From the IMG/VR virus record IMGVR_UViG_3300032299_000745, positions 1-34,685 of that record: DNA of 34,685 nt; one strand, 5' to 3'. Positions within the stretch are counted from its first letter, which is position 1. Every line of letters starts with the position of its first letter. Source of the stretch: a virus. Below the pieces are notes generated by a model. That model was given only the letters and a program-made list of their open reading frames with translations, did no database searches and was not told where the DNA came from. Positions 1 to 6,072 of the stretch are shown piece after piece. The position numbers and the translations under genes are program-made.

Positions 1-116
1 TGGATTAAAAAACATTTAGAGGATAGCTATGATAGAGTAGTTTATGTATTTGCCAATACAGGACTTGAAAATGAGCAGACTTTGGAATTTGTAGAACAAT
101 GCGATAACTATTGGAA
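1..116. repeat. Terminal overlap showing circularity (left copy)
   Basis: Bases 1-116 are identical to 34570-34685. The reading frame of the PP-loop gene continues perfectly across the join, so this is the overlap of a circular assembly and the unique length is 34,569 bp. It could reflect a circular or circularly permuted, terminally redundant virion genome. The sequence alone cannot separate these. Confidence 0.95.
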
Positions 117-816
117 ACTAAATGTGCAATGGGTTGAAGCATCTGTAAATTTTGGCGAAAGAAAAGGAACTGGCTATTGGCTAACTGACTTTGATAATGC
201 AAGAAGAAAAGGAGAGCCATTTGAAGCCATTATACAAAAGTATGGAATACCTAATCAAGCGTTCCCACATTGCACAAGAGAATTAAAACAAGCACCGATT
301 AAAGCATTTGCAAAAGATTGGTTTGATGGCGAAAAATACGATACTGCAATAGGAATAAGAATTGATGAAGCAGATAGAATGAACGCAAAAGCAAAAGAAA
401 TGCGGTTTATTTATCCATTGATTAAACAAGATATGATACCTGCAACAAAGCCAATGATTAACTTTTTTTGGAAGCAGATGCACTTTAGATTAGAGTTGAA
501 AGGTTATCAAGGAAATTGCACTACTTGTTGGAAAAAGGCAGATAAAAAATTATTTCAGATATACAAAGAAAATCCAAAAGCGTTTGACTTTATGGATAAA
601 ATGGAACGAAAATATCCAAGAATAGGCAATGAGTTTGACAAAGATTTAACTGCAAAAGATAGGGTATTTTTTAGAGGCAACAGAAGTGCAACAGACATAA
701 TGTGTCAAGCAGAAAATTGGAAAGGAATAATTAAAAATGATGCTGATGAATATTCATATCAAATTGACTTACTCGGTGGTGATAGCTGTGAGGTCTTTTC
801 GGAGTGCGGTTCGTAG
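1..816 (+). CDS. PP-loop (PAPS reductase-like) protein, 3' part; continues from 34510
   Basis: This is residues 21-291 of a 291-residue protein whose first 20 codons lie at 34510-34569. The family (PAPS reductase/DndC-like adenine nucleotide alpha hydrolases) activates substrates with ATP through an N-terminal PP-loop. The segment here contains NTGLENEQT (about residues 39-47), the family signature HCTRELKQAPIKAF around Cys111, a CxxC pair (Cys193, Cys196), and a C-terminal DSCEVFSEC stretch that may hold an iron-sulfur cluster or metal. The true substrate is unknown. Similar phage proteins are often labelled PAPS reductase without proof that they act in sulfate assimilation. The gene is the last cassette of the attC-like array and is followed by the core CTCGCATAAC at 820-829. 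An adjacent DNA methyltransferase cassette allows a guess at DNA modification or counter-defence, but that is inference. Confidence 0.85.
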   Translation, partial: WIKKHLEDSYDRVVYVFANTGLENEQTLEFVEQCDNYWKLNVQWVEASVNFGERKGTGYWLTDFDNARRKGEPFEAIIQKYGIPNQAFPHCTRELKQAPIKAFAKDWFDGEKYDTAIGIRIDEADRMNAKAKEMRFIYPLIKQDMIPATKPMINFFWKQMHFRLELKGYQGNCTTCWKKADKKLFQIYKENPKAFDFMDKMERKYPRIGNEFDKDLTAKDRVFFRGNRSATDIMCQAENWKGIIKNDADEYSYQIDLLGGDSCEVFSECGS

Positions 817-819
817 CAT

Positions 820-910
820 CTCGCATAACTAATCGCTTTGTCTGATAAAGTTTCGCAAACACAACAAAATAATATAATAATATGAAAGCAACGATAGACA
901 TTTGCGATAG
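820..910 (+). other. attC-like site E (left half clear, right half uncertain)
   Basis: CTCGCATAAC at 820-829 is the exact reverse complement of GTTATGCGAG at 34472-34481, the 5' end of the same cassette. The next bases (CTAATCGCTTTGTC, 829-842) can pair imperfectly with GACATTTGCGATAG at 897-910, but no GTT core follows, and that partner lies inside the next gene. This is therefore called as a half-site marking the right border of the cassette array. Confidence 0.55.
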
Positions 911-1046
911 TGGATTAACATCCGCAACGCTGACAAATGATAAAGGTGAGGTGATTTCATGGGAAGATTTATCGAGAGATGAACAACTATGGCTACTTGA
1001 TAGCTTTAAAACATTTTTTGAATTTTTTAGTAAATTTATAAAGTAA
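882..1046 (+). CDS. Small hypothetical protein, 54 aa
   Basis: The ORF runs from ATG at 882 to TAA at 1044-1046 and encodes 54 residues. It begins MKATIDICDSG and contains a central acidic stretch (WEDLSRDEQLWLLDSF), and an aromatic, basic C-terminus (FFEFFSKFIK). I recognise no domain. It is the first gene of a tightly packed plus-strand operon (882-2095) and lies just right of the cassette array border. An A/T-rich stretch with no Shine-Dalgarno precedes the start, as usual for Bacteroidota. Support is the in-frame, ordered context, with no known family. Confidence 0.6.
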   Translation: MKATIDICDSGLTSATLTNDKGEVISWEDLSRDEQLWLLDSFKTFFEFFSKFIK

Positions 1047-1050
1047 TAAT

Positions 1051-1248
1051 ATGCCTAAAGTACTAACTAACAACAACAGAAACATCGGAAGGATAACGAT
1101 GAAAAACATCACCGAAAGGCAGGTGAAATGCCTCGCTAAGAGTAAAGGTGTAACCCTCGCAGGTAAAGACTGCAATAAGTGGTTAAGCGAAAACCTGCAT
1201 TTATTTATTAACGAGTTTATAACGCATAATTTAATAGAAAATGACTAA
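1051..1248 (+). CDS. Small hypothetical protein, 65 aa
   Basis: This basic 65-residue protein starts 4 nt after the stop of the upstream gene. An alternative start at Met17 (1099) would give 49 residues. No domain is recognised. The segment ITERQVKCLAKSKGVTLAG could form helices, but I do not call a fold. The 3' end overlaps the next gene by 8 bp through the sequence ATGACTAA, which carries both the next start and this stop. That suggests translational coupling. Confidence 0.65.
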   Translation: MPKVLTNNNRNIGRITMKNITERQVKCLAKSKGVTLAGKDCNKWLSENLHLFINEFITHNLIEND

Positions 1249-1432
1249 AGAACAAAAGGTTGGACATTGTGTCCAAGCAGAAAGAATGTATAGTGAGGAA
1301 GAAGTAGTTGCATTACTGGAGTATGTAAGAGAAAACTTTTATGACACTGGATTAAAATGGCACTCACAACCAGATACAGATTATACTTCAAGAGAATTAC
1401 TTGAACAATTTAAAAAGAATAACAATGACTAA
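1241..1432 (+). CDS. Small hypothetical protein, 63 aa
   Basis: This acidic 63-residue protein overlaps the upstream and downstream genes by 8 bp each, both times through the octamer ATGACTAA. It contains SEEEVVALLEYVREN, typical of short phage accessory proteins of Bacteroidota phages, and ends in an Asn-rich tail. Function is unknown. The paired identical overlaps indicate translational coupling in the 882-2095 operon. Confidence 0.7.
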   Translation: MTKEQKVGHCVQAERMYSEEEVVALLEYVRENFYDTGLKWHSQPDTDYTSRELLEQFKKNNND

Positions 1433-1964
1433 GTTCACAAGACAACACGGAATCGCATTCCTAATTAGCGCAATAGCACTATTCCTAATCATCCTATGCT
1501 GCGATAAGTGCAGATGTGGTAAGTCAGTAACACCAGCATCTAACTCATCCATGCACGTCAATAACTTTAAGAAGTCCATACTTGATGAGGAAGTGAAGAT
1601 ATTGAGAGATACGCAACGCATCTACATTGACAAATGGCGCACTAAAATGATTAAAGGTGATAGTGTTTATATTTACGTTAAACAGACCGCGCCCGACACT
1701 TGTAGTAGTTACATCGACACATTAAGGAAGTATCATCTAATCGAAAGAAACGCGGCATATTTGGTGCATCAGACTGATAGTGCAATCATTTACAACTTAG
1801 ACTCGCTTAATAAAGTAAACGATGTCATTATAGCAAGGTATAAAGATAAAGTGGTAAATTTGTGCGACTCAATAACTAACCATAAGTGCGGAAAGATTAA
1901 GGCATTCAGTAAGGGTGTTGTAGTTGGTGTTGCCGTTGGTCAAGTGTTGCAATTAATTAAGTGA
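1425..1964 (+). CDS. Membrane-anchored spanin-like protein
   Basis: The chosen start is ATG at 1425, inside the ATGACTAA overlap. A longer reading from a TTG at 1401 is less likely. The 179-residue product has an N-terminal hydrophobic segment (about residues 10-26) followed by Cys-Cys and more cysteines, a long polar helical middle, and a short glycine/valine-rich hydrophobic C-terminus (GVVVGVAVGQVLQLI). Two terminal membrane anchors around a periplasmic-type helical region resemble phage spanins, which link or fuse the inner and outer membranes at lysis. The N-terminal cysteine is not in a good lipobox because the residue before it is Leu, so a lipoprotein anchor is not certain. It lies beside the endolysin and holin-like genes, which supports a lysis role. 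Confidence 0.6.
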   Translation: MTKFTRQHGIAFLISAIALFLIILCCDKCRCGKSVTPASNSSMHVNNFKKSILDEEVKILRDTQRIYIDKWRTKMIKGDSVYIYVKQTAPDTCSSYIDTLRKYHLIERNAAYLVHQTDSAIIYNLDSLNKVNDVIIARYKDKVVNLCDSITNHKCGKIKAFSKGVVVGVAVGQVLQLIK

Positions 1965-2095
1965 TGGAGTTATCAATAGAATTAGTCAAGTTGTTGTTGG
2001 ATGCCATCGCTAAACTTGAGGCAGAGAATAAAAAACTAAAGGAACAACTAAGTGCATCGCAAAGTGTTGAGGTAATAGATGGGGATGGGTGTTAA
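1964..2095 (+). CDS. Small coiled-coil protein, 43 aa
   Basis: The start codon overlaps the upstream stop (TGATG at 1962-1966), and the ORF ends at TAA 2093-2095. The 43-residue product begins MELSIELVKLLLDAIAKLEA and forms one amphipathic helix with leucine/isoleucine heptads, ending in an acidic GDGC tail. No family is recognised. It is coupled to the spanin-like gene and its 3' end lies inside a strong terminator stem, so it closes the plus-strand operon. Confidence 0.6.
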   Translation: MELSIELVKLLLDAIAKLEAENKKLKEQLSASQSVEVIDGDGC

Positions 2096-2109
2096 AGCTC
2101 ATCCTTTTT
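2083..2109 (+). terminator. Rho-independent terminator of the 882-2095 operon
   Basis: GGATGGG (2083-2089) pairs with CTCATCC (2098-2104), seven base pairs with one G-U, around an 8-nt loop and followed by TTTTT (2105-2109). It overlaps the last codons of both convergent genes (43-aa gene on plus, holin-like gene on minus). The minus strand lacks a T-tract on its side, so the signal is directional. Confidence 0.8.
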
Positions 2110-2346
2110 GCCATTCTTTAACTCTGCAAGGTATTTCAATAGTTCGGGAATAGTCACCAAGCCAAGACAAACTAAAGCGAACACTAACCAAGTAATTGTC
2201 ATCTCAAGAACATTTGCAGTTGTGGTGTACTTGTAAGAGATATAAGTGGATACTACTACGATAGCCCAAAATGCGCTTAATTTGCGCCCACTTGCGCCCT
2301 CCTTGTTGTGTTTAAATGAGTTCCAAATGTCGGTTAGTTTGCTCAT
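2092..2346 (-). CDS. Holin-like membrane protein, 84 aa
   Basis: This 84-residue protein has a soluble N-terminus (about residues 1-22), two closely spaced hydrophobic segments (about 25-40 and 48-66), and a charged C-terminal tail (AELKNGKKDEL). Size, topology and a 4-bp ATGA overlap with the endolysin gene fit a class II-type holin that would form lesions in the inner membrane to release the endolysin. No sequence family is certain. It converges with the plus-strand operon that ends with the spanin-like gene, so the lysis functions face each other across the 2083-2109 terminator. Confidence 0.7.
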   Translation of the reverse strand: MSKLTDIWNSFKHNKEGASGRKLSAFWAIVVVSTYISYKYTTTANVLEMTITWLVFALVCLGLVTIPELLKYLAELKNGKKDEL

Positions 2347-2831
2347 ATTTTTGGGTAGGTAATGTTGTCTTGAATAAAGGTTGGTAGCTTTTGCAACTGC
2401 TTAATATTGTAGCCAAATGATTTTTGAACGTGAGGCTTTTCTTTAAATGAAGTCCAATCATTTGCCCACTCCCACCCATACATTTTAAAAACTTGGATAA
2501 CTTCCATTAAATCAGCTACTCCATCACCATCCCAATCTTTTGTAAAATCCCAACTTGCTTCAACACCATTTAATATTGCACACACATCTATCGCGAGCCC
2601 AAAATTGTGCAGGCTCTCGCCCCCACGAGCCATTGTAACAATTTTACCTTTAGTAGTGCGCCCTTGTGCAAACAAAGCATCTTGTTCTGACTTTGTGCGA
2701 TATGTTGATGTGAATCTGCATACTACTTTTTTATTTGAAAGTCTTTTGCATATTTCAGCGTAAATCTCTTTTGCTTCATCTCTTAGTTTTGGGTGAAGTA
2801 AATCGATTCTCTTAATTGTGATAGTGTCCAT
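2343..2831 (-). CDS. Endolysin, M15-family peptidase (L-Ala-D-Glu or D-Ala-D-Ala type)
   Basis: The 162-residue protein matches M15 zinc peptidases that cleave peptidoglycan stem peptides. The zinc-binding pattern is visible as ESLHNFGLAIDV (His75, Asp82) and KPHVQ (His134). The STYRTKSEQDALFAQGR segment and the GWEWANDW...KPHV spacing resemble phage L-alanyl-D-glutamate endopeptidases. There is no signal peptide, so release needs a holin, and the holin-like gene overlaps its stop by 4 bp. Length is normal for a single-domain endolysin without a separate cell-wall-binding module. Confidence 0.92.
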   Translation of the reverse strand: MDTITIKRIDLLHPKLRDEAKEIYAEICKRLSNKKVVCRFTSTYRTKSEQDALFAQGRTTKGKIVTMARGGESLHNFGLAIDVCAILNGVEASWDFTKDWDGDGVADLMEVIQVFKMYGWEWANDWTSFKEKPHVQKSFGYNIKQLQKLPTFIQDNITYPKI

Positions 2832-2895
2832 TAAAATGAGATTAAAATTGTTTTAATTTGTAAAAGTAATGATTTTTAATTAGTAGCATTGTGGT
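2832..2895. promoter_or_regulatory. Divergent intergenic promoter region (endolysin / 2896 operon)
   Basis: This 64-bp AT-rich gap separates divergent genes. On the plus strand TAGCATTG (2884-2891, one mismatch to TAnnTTTG) lies exactly 4 nt before the ATG at 2896. On the minus strand TACTTTTA is a one-mismatch -7 box about 35 nt before the endolysin start. Neither has a good -33 box, so these are weak calls. Confidence 0.4.
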
Positions 2896-3108
2896 ATGAA
2901 AAAGAAACAGACAGCAGTAGACTGGTTACAAGAATGTTTGTTAACGCATTTTAGTCACGAACAAATAATGCAATTTGAAGGATTATTTCAACAAGCAAAA
3001 GAAATGGAAAAGCAACAGATAATTAATGCTTATTGGGATGGTGGCGAAGATATGCCAATGATAAGTAAACAATGTGAACAATACTACAACGAAAAATTTG
3101 AAGCATGA
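2896..3108 (+). CDS. Conserved Bacteroidota-phage hypothetical protein, 70 aa
   Basis: The protein begins MKKKQTAVDWL and ends with the block QAKEMEKQQIINAYWDGG...EQYYNEKFEA. I recognise this as a recurring small protein of Bacteroidota phages and prophages, of unknown function. It is mostly helical by appearance with no membrane segment. It is first in a three-gene operon and its stop overlaps the next start (ATGA, 3105-3108). A possible leaderless promoter precedes it. Confidence 0.8.
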   Translation: MKKKQTAVDWLQECLLTHFSHEQIMQFEGLFQQAKEMEKQQIINAYWDGGEDMPMISKQCEQYYNEKFEA

Positions 3109-3287
3109 TTGAAGAATTAATACAAGACTTCATTGCTCGTGAAGTACCCGAAGCAGTTGAGCATAAGCACCGCGAGATGATAAGCGAGTTGTCGATAATG
3201 TACTTTATGGATAAGTTCGCAGTACTTGACCACCTCAACCAATGCAATGAGCATTTAGATGAAATGATAAAAGCAACAACGTATTAA
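3105..3287 (+). CDS. Small hypothetical protein, 60 aa
   Basis: This 60-residue acidic, helical protein contains a His-rich patch (EAVEHKHREM). It is translationally coupled to the upstream gene by an ATGA overlap and followed after one base by the next start. No family is recognised and no function is proposed. Confidence 0.65.
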   Translation: MIEELIQDFIAREVPEAVEHKHREMISELSIMYFMDKFAVLDHLNQCNEHLDEMIKATTY

Positions 3288-3288
3288 A

Positions 3289-3576
3289 ATGAGAACACAC
3301 AAAGAAGCCCTCGAAGCAATAGCAACTGACTTTTTAAATCAGAACGCAGATGCAGTAGGCAATGAGAATAAGCCTAATTACTCAAACAGAGATTTTATGA
3401 ACGCTGTCATCATTTTTCAGACCGCATTGATGGATAAGATGTTTGACAATCAAGAGTTCGATGATATGAGCGTGTTTGACCGTATGAAAATGTGCGAGAG
3501 TTGCGGACTTGAACTAAAAAAGTTGATACACACTTATACTGGGTTAGACACGCATAAGTTTGAGGATTTTTTATAA
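3289..3576 (+). CDS. Hypothetical protein, 95 aa
   Basis: This 95-residue protein starts one base after the stop of the 60-aa gene. It appears all-helical, with acidic surface segments (DNQEFDDMSVFDRMKMCESCG) and a single CxxC (Cys65-Cys68 region). Bacteroidota phages carry similar genes next to the QYYNEKF-type gene, but I know no function. Its last 6 bp overlap the convergent 54-aa gene on the minus strand. No terminator of good quality is visible between them. Confidence 0.65.
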   Translation: MRTHKEALEAIATDFLNQNADAVGNENKPNYSNRDFMNAVIIFQTALMDKMFDNQEFDDMSVFDRMKMCESCGLELKKLIHTYTGLDTHKFEDFL

Positions 3577-3735
3577 GGTTTTAAGTAATTCTTTAATCTT
3601 ATAAATAGCCAAGTAATCACTTATAGGGTTGCGGAGTAATTCTTCCACCGCAGCTAACTTTGCCTCAACTATTTTAAGCCTTAATTCTAATTCTTGTTCC
3701 CGACTTGGGAAATGTTTTATCGGCTCAAACTCCAT
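3571..3735 (-). CDS. Small hypothetical protein, 54 aa
   Basis: ATG at 3735-3733 overlaps the stop of the upstream minus gene (TAATG), and TAA lies at 3573-3571. The product has 54 residues, begins MEFEPIKHFPSREQELELRL and forms a probable coiled coil (EAKLAAVEELL) with a hydrophobic C-terminus. The overlap and coherent sequence support a real gene. It is last in the long leftward late operon. Function is unknown. Confidence 0.65.
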   Translation of the reverse strand: MEFEPIKHFPSREQELELRLKIVEAKLAAVEELLRNPISDYLAIYKIKELLKTL

Positions 3736-3974
3736 TATTTTAACGGCATTAGTTCAAGAAAGTTAAACCATAAAAGCATCGATGATTTAATCCTTGCTTG
3801 TTCTTTTTTTGTAAAGGTAGCAACGTATTGCACCTCATTGAAGTTATCATCCTTGATAGGTGATGCACTCTCTAACATATCAAGATGGCAACGAATAGCC
3901 GTACAAATTGTTTCGTAAGGCAACTCGTCCAAACTTGGTACTTCTTCTTCTTCGGTTATTTCGCTTGGTTTCAT
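3735..3974 (-). CDS. Hypothetical acidic protein, 79 aa
   Basis: The 79-residue product has an acidic N-terminus (SEITEEEEVPSLDELP) and a helical remainder. It starts inside the 3' end of the metallophosphoesterase gene (4-bp overlap) and is coupled downstream by TAATG. No domain is recognised. Its position suggests co-expression with the metallophosphoesterase, possibly as a partner, but that is inference. Confidence 0.65.
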   Translation of the reverse strand: MKPSEITEEEEVPSLDELPYETICTAIRCHLDMLESASPIKDDNFNEVQYVATFTKKEQARIKSSMLLWFNFLELMPLK

Positions 3975-5146
3975 TGTTCTTCAAAATCAAAAAAGTAATC
4001 ACTATGAGATGTTTCGTTGGAATGTAAAGGTATCACTTGAGTTGAATATCCACTCACCCCATTTACAAAGTTATGTTGCACCCATGAACTTGGTGGTGCA
4101 AAGGCTGCAAAGTTACGATAGTCAAAGTCCTTTGTTTTGCTGTAAGATACTTGGTGTAAGTCACCCTTATAAAGATGAACATACTTGCTATCTATCTTGT
4201 AGTGTTTGATGTACGAGTTGATAAAATTAATTGTTTTATCGTTCAAATTCAATGGCATTCCGAACTTCATAACCTTATCATCTTTGCCATGAGTTATAAT
4301 GAAGCAATGGTCGCCATGAGTGAAATGCTCCATGAATTTCTCTAATATGTAAAATGAACATACTTGTTTATTGTAAACTCGCTCGATAAGCATCTTTATA
4401 GTTTCATTTGCTATGTATCCAAAATCACCGCTATGATTGCATTTCGACACCGACCTTATTGTAATCTTTGAAGCAAAACCACCATTGATAATCTTCTCAA
4501 TCAAGTCAAGTTTACCACCTACATACGTTTTGAAAGCATCCACGTTGCTCATGTTTTGGTCTAGCTTATGACCGCCTCTTGTTGTTTCGCCATTCCACCC
4601 ATCAAGCCCATCACCTAAATCATAAAGAACTAAGGTATCAAAGCATCCATGTGTGTTGTATTCTTTAATAACTGATAGATATACTTGCTCAAGCCTGTAA
4701 TTAAATATCTCCTTATTGTACTTGTAATTGAATAATGACCTACCTTGAGGGTTAGGGTCTAGGCCAACGTGCATATCTGATATGATTACGTTAAGTACCT
4801 TCTCACTTTTTTTTACTTTTGGTAGTTTGACTTTTGGCAATTTGCGAGCTTCAATGATGTCGTCAATCATTTGAACCACCTCAAAACCGCTTATTGAGTT
4901 ATCGACCTTGACAAATGTTGATACGTTATTTGACTTATGCCAGTAATGTTTAGCATCTTCAAAGGAATAACCATTCTCTGATGAATCTTTGGCTAATGTT
5001 GGATGTTTGGCTATTGACCTTTTTATCTTATAAAATTTCGAATGACCATGATAAGGATTTAATCCAAAATGATTGGTGAAGTCTATCGGTTTGGCACTCG
5101 GATTATCAATTACAAATTTGTAGTGTGATTCATTTCTTTGTGACAT
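3971..5146 (-). CDS. Calcineurin-like metallophosphoesterase
   Basis: This 391-residue protein has the complete metal-binding series of calcineurin-like phosphoesterases: SDMHVG (Asp124, His126), GDGLDG (Asp179, Asp182), NHSGDFG (Asn237, His238), ITHGKDDK (His286) and GDLHQV (Asp329, His331). Such enzymes hydrolyse phosphomono- or diesters with two metal ions. The first roughly 110 residues form an extra basic domain before the catalytic core and may bind DNA, although I cannot name a fold. It lies in the late operon between membrane proteins and small genes, an unusual place for a nuclease, so a role in DNA ejection, packaging or host-DNA degradation is possible. The substrate is unknown. 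Confidence 0.88.
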   Translation of the reverse strand: MSQRNESHYKFVIDNPSAKPIDFTNHFGLNPYHGHSKFYKIKRSIAKHPTLAKDSSENGYSFEDAKHYWHKSNNVSTFVKVDNSISGFEVVQMIDDIIEARKLPKVKLPKVKKSEKVLNVIISDMHVGLDPNPQGRSLFNYKYNKEIFNYRLEQVYLSVIKEYNTHGCFDTLVLYDLGDGLDGWNGETTRGGHKLDQNMSNVDAFKTYVGGKLDLIEKIINGGFASKITIRSVSKCNHSGDFGYIANETIKMLIERVYNKQVCSFYILEKFMEHFTHGDHCFIITHGKDDKVMKFGMPLNLNDKTINFINSYIKHYKIDSKYVHLYKGDLHQVSYSKTKDFDYRNFAAFAPPSSWVQHNFVNGVSGYSTQVIPLHSNETSHSDYFFDFEEQ

Positions 5147-5157
5147 GGGTGTTGTTG

Positions 5158-5478
5158 TTAATTTTTCATCTGCTTATGTATGAGCTGTATGATGTCGCCT
5201 TGTTGCTTTATGAAATCAATCAAGTCATGATTATCCCGATGTATGTACTTGTTTAGTGCTTTGACCTCTAACGAAAGTTCGGTTAGTATTCGCTTTACCT
5301 CCTCAATATCTCTGCCGTGCAAGTCCTCAACTTTTTGAATTCTTTTTTCGTGATTTTCTTTAGCCTTTTCTAACACTCCCACCCTTCTGATAATGATGTC
5401 ATAAATGATTTTTACAAGCGTGAAAGTTATGCCTAATATAAAGGCACAAATAGTAACAACAATGGGTAGTGTAATCAT
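5158..5478 (-). CDS. Single-pass membrane protein with coiled coil
   Basis: The start is taken as ATG at 5478, giving an ATGA overlap with the upstream stop and 106 residues. An upstream TTG reading is not supported. A hydrophobic N-terminal segment (about residues 2-24) is followed by a basic, charged helical region with clear heptads (VGVLEKAKENHEKRIQKVED) and a helical tail. The topology is that of a membrane-anchored coiled coil, as in some holin or spanin accessory proteins, but no family is assigned. Confidence 0.7.
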   Translation of the reverse strand: MITLPIVVTICAFILGITFTLVKIIYDIIIRRVGVLEKAKENHEKRIQKVEDLHGRDIEEVKRILTELSLEVKALNKYIHRDNHDLIDFIKQQGDIIQLIHKQMKN

Positions 5479-5873
5479 AAGTTCCAAAGGGTATAAAACA
5501 TTGTTCCAACGATAAATAACATAGTTCTGAACTGCCAATCCATAGGTAGCAACCTATCCCATACAGATGTTGAACTACTTGAGGCATTGCTAAAAAAACC
5601 ATACTGATAAATCGAAGGATTAAGCCAGTGTCTAAATTGGTACAAAGTACCCAAGTGCCAAAAAGGATAACACATAACTAAAGGGATCATCGTTGCTAAA
5701 TCATAGTTCGTAAAGAACGCAATAACCGCAAACCAAACCAATCGGATAAACACTAATGGATAGTGTAATCTTTTCGCTGTGAGCCTTGAAATCTTATTTA
5801 CTAGTTCATCCCACATTAATGCCTCGCAGAATCCTATGACGATGAAAAACGCGATGTTTGAAAAGTATAGCAT
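5475..5873 (-). CDS. Polytopic membrane protein, 132 aa
   Basis: The 132-residue product has about four hydrophobic segments (near residues 4-20, 40-55, 60-78 and 117-131), with Trp-, Phe- and Tyr-rich stretches. It starts at ATG 5873 and is coupled to the next gene by ATGA. I recognise no family. A second holin, a superinfection-exclusion protein or a membrane factor for DNA entry are all possible, given its place after the fibre genes. Confidence 0.7.
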   Translation of the reverse strand: MLYFSNIAFFIVIGFCEALMWDELVNKISRLTAKRLHYPLVFIRLVWFAVIAFFTNYDLATMIPLVMCYPFWHLGTLYQFRHWLNPSIYQYGFFSNASSSSTSVWDRLLPMDWQFRTMLFIVGTMFYTLWNL

Positions 5874-5877
5874 GATA

Positions 5878-6072
5878 TTAATTTTTACTTACTAAATCTA
5901 TTTCGGGGTTGCTTTCAATCGCAGTGATTAACTCTTGCGCTGTTTTATAACCAAACTCATGAGAGTTCAATAAAATAGTTCCTTGTTCGGTCATAACGTG
6001 GATTTGAGTTTCCGATAAAATCTCAAATTGTTGTCCGACTATAATTGTAAAATGTACGTTGTTGACTGTCAT
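5878..6072 (-). CDS. Small hypothetical protein, 64 aa
   Basis: The 64-residue product is rich in beta-type sequence (VHFTIIVGQQFEIL...IHVM) and ends with a polar stretch. Its start codon overlaps the stop of the 703-aa fibre gene. It may be a small virion or fibre-associated protein or a chaperone, but nothing in the sequence decides this. Confidence 0.65.
   Translation of the reverse strand: MTVNNVHFTIIVGQQFEILSETQIHVMTEQGTILLNSHEFGYKTAQELITAIESNPEIDLVSKN

Noticed and set aside
1-116. Direct terminal repeat of a linear genome
   Set aside because: The 116-bp repeat lies within one continuous coding frame and has a length typical of assembly overlap, so a circular assembly is the simpler reading.
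3571-3620. Terminator between convergent genes at 3.57 kb
   Set aside because: Only an AT-rich stem (TTTATAAG/CTTATAAA) with a long loop and no T-run is present, lying within a coding region.
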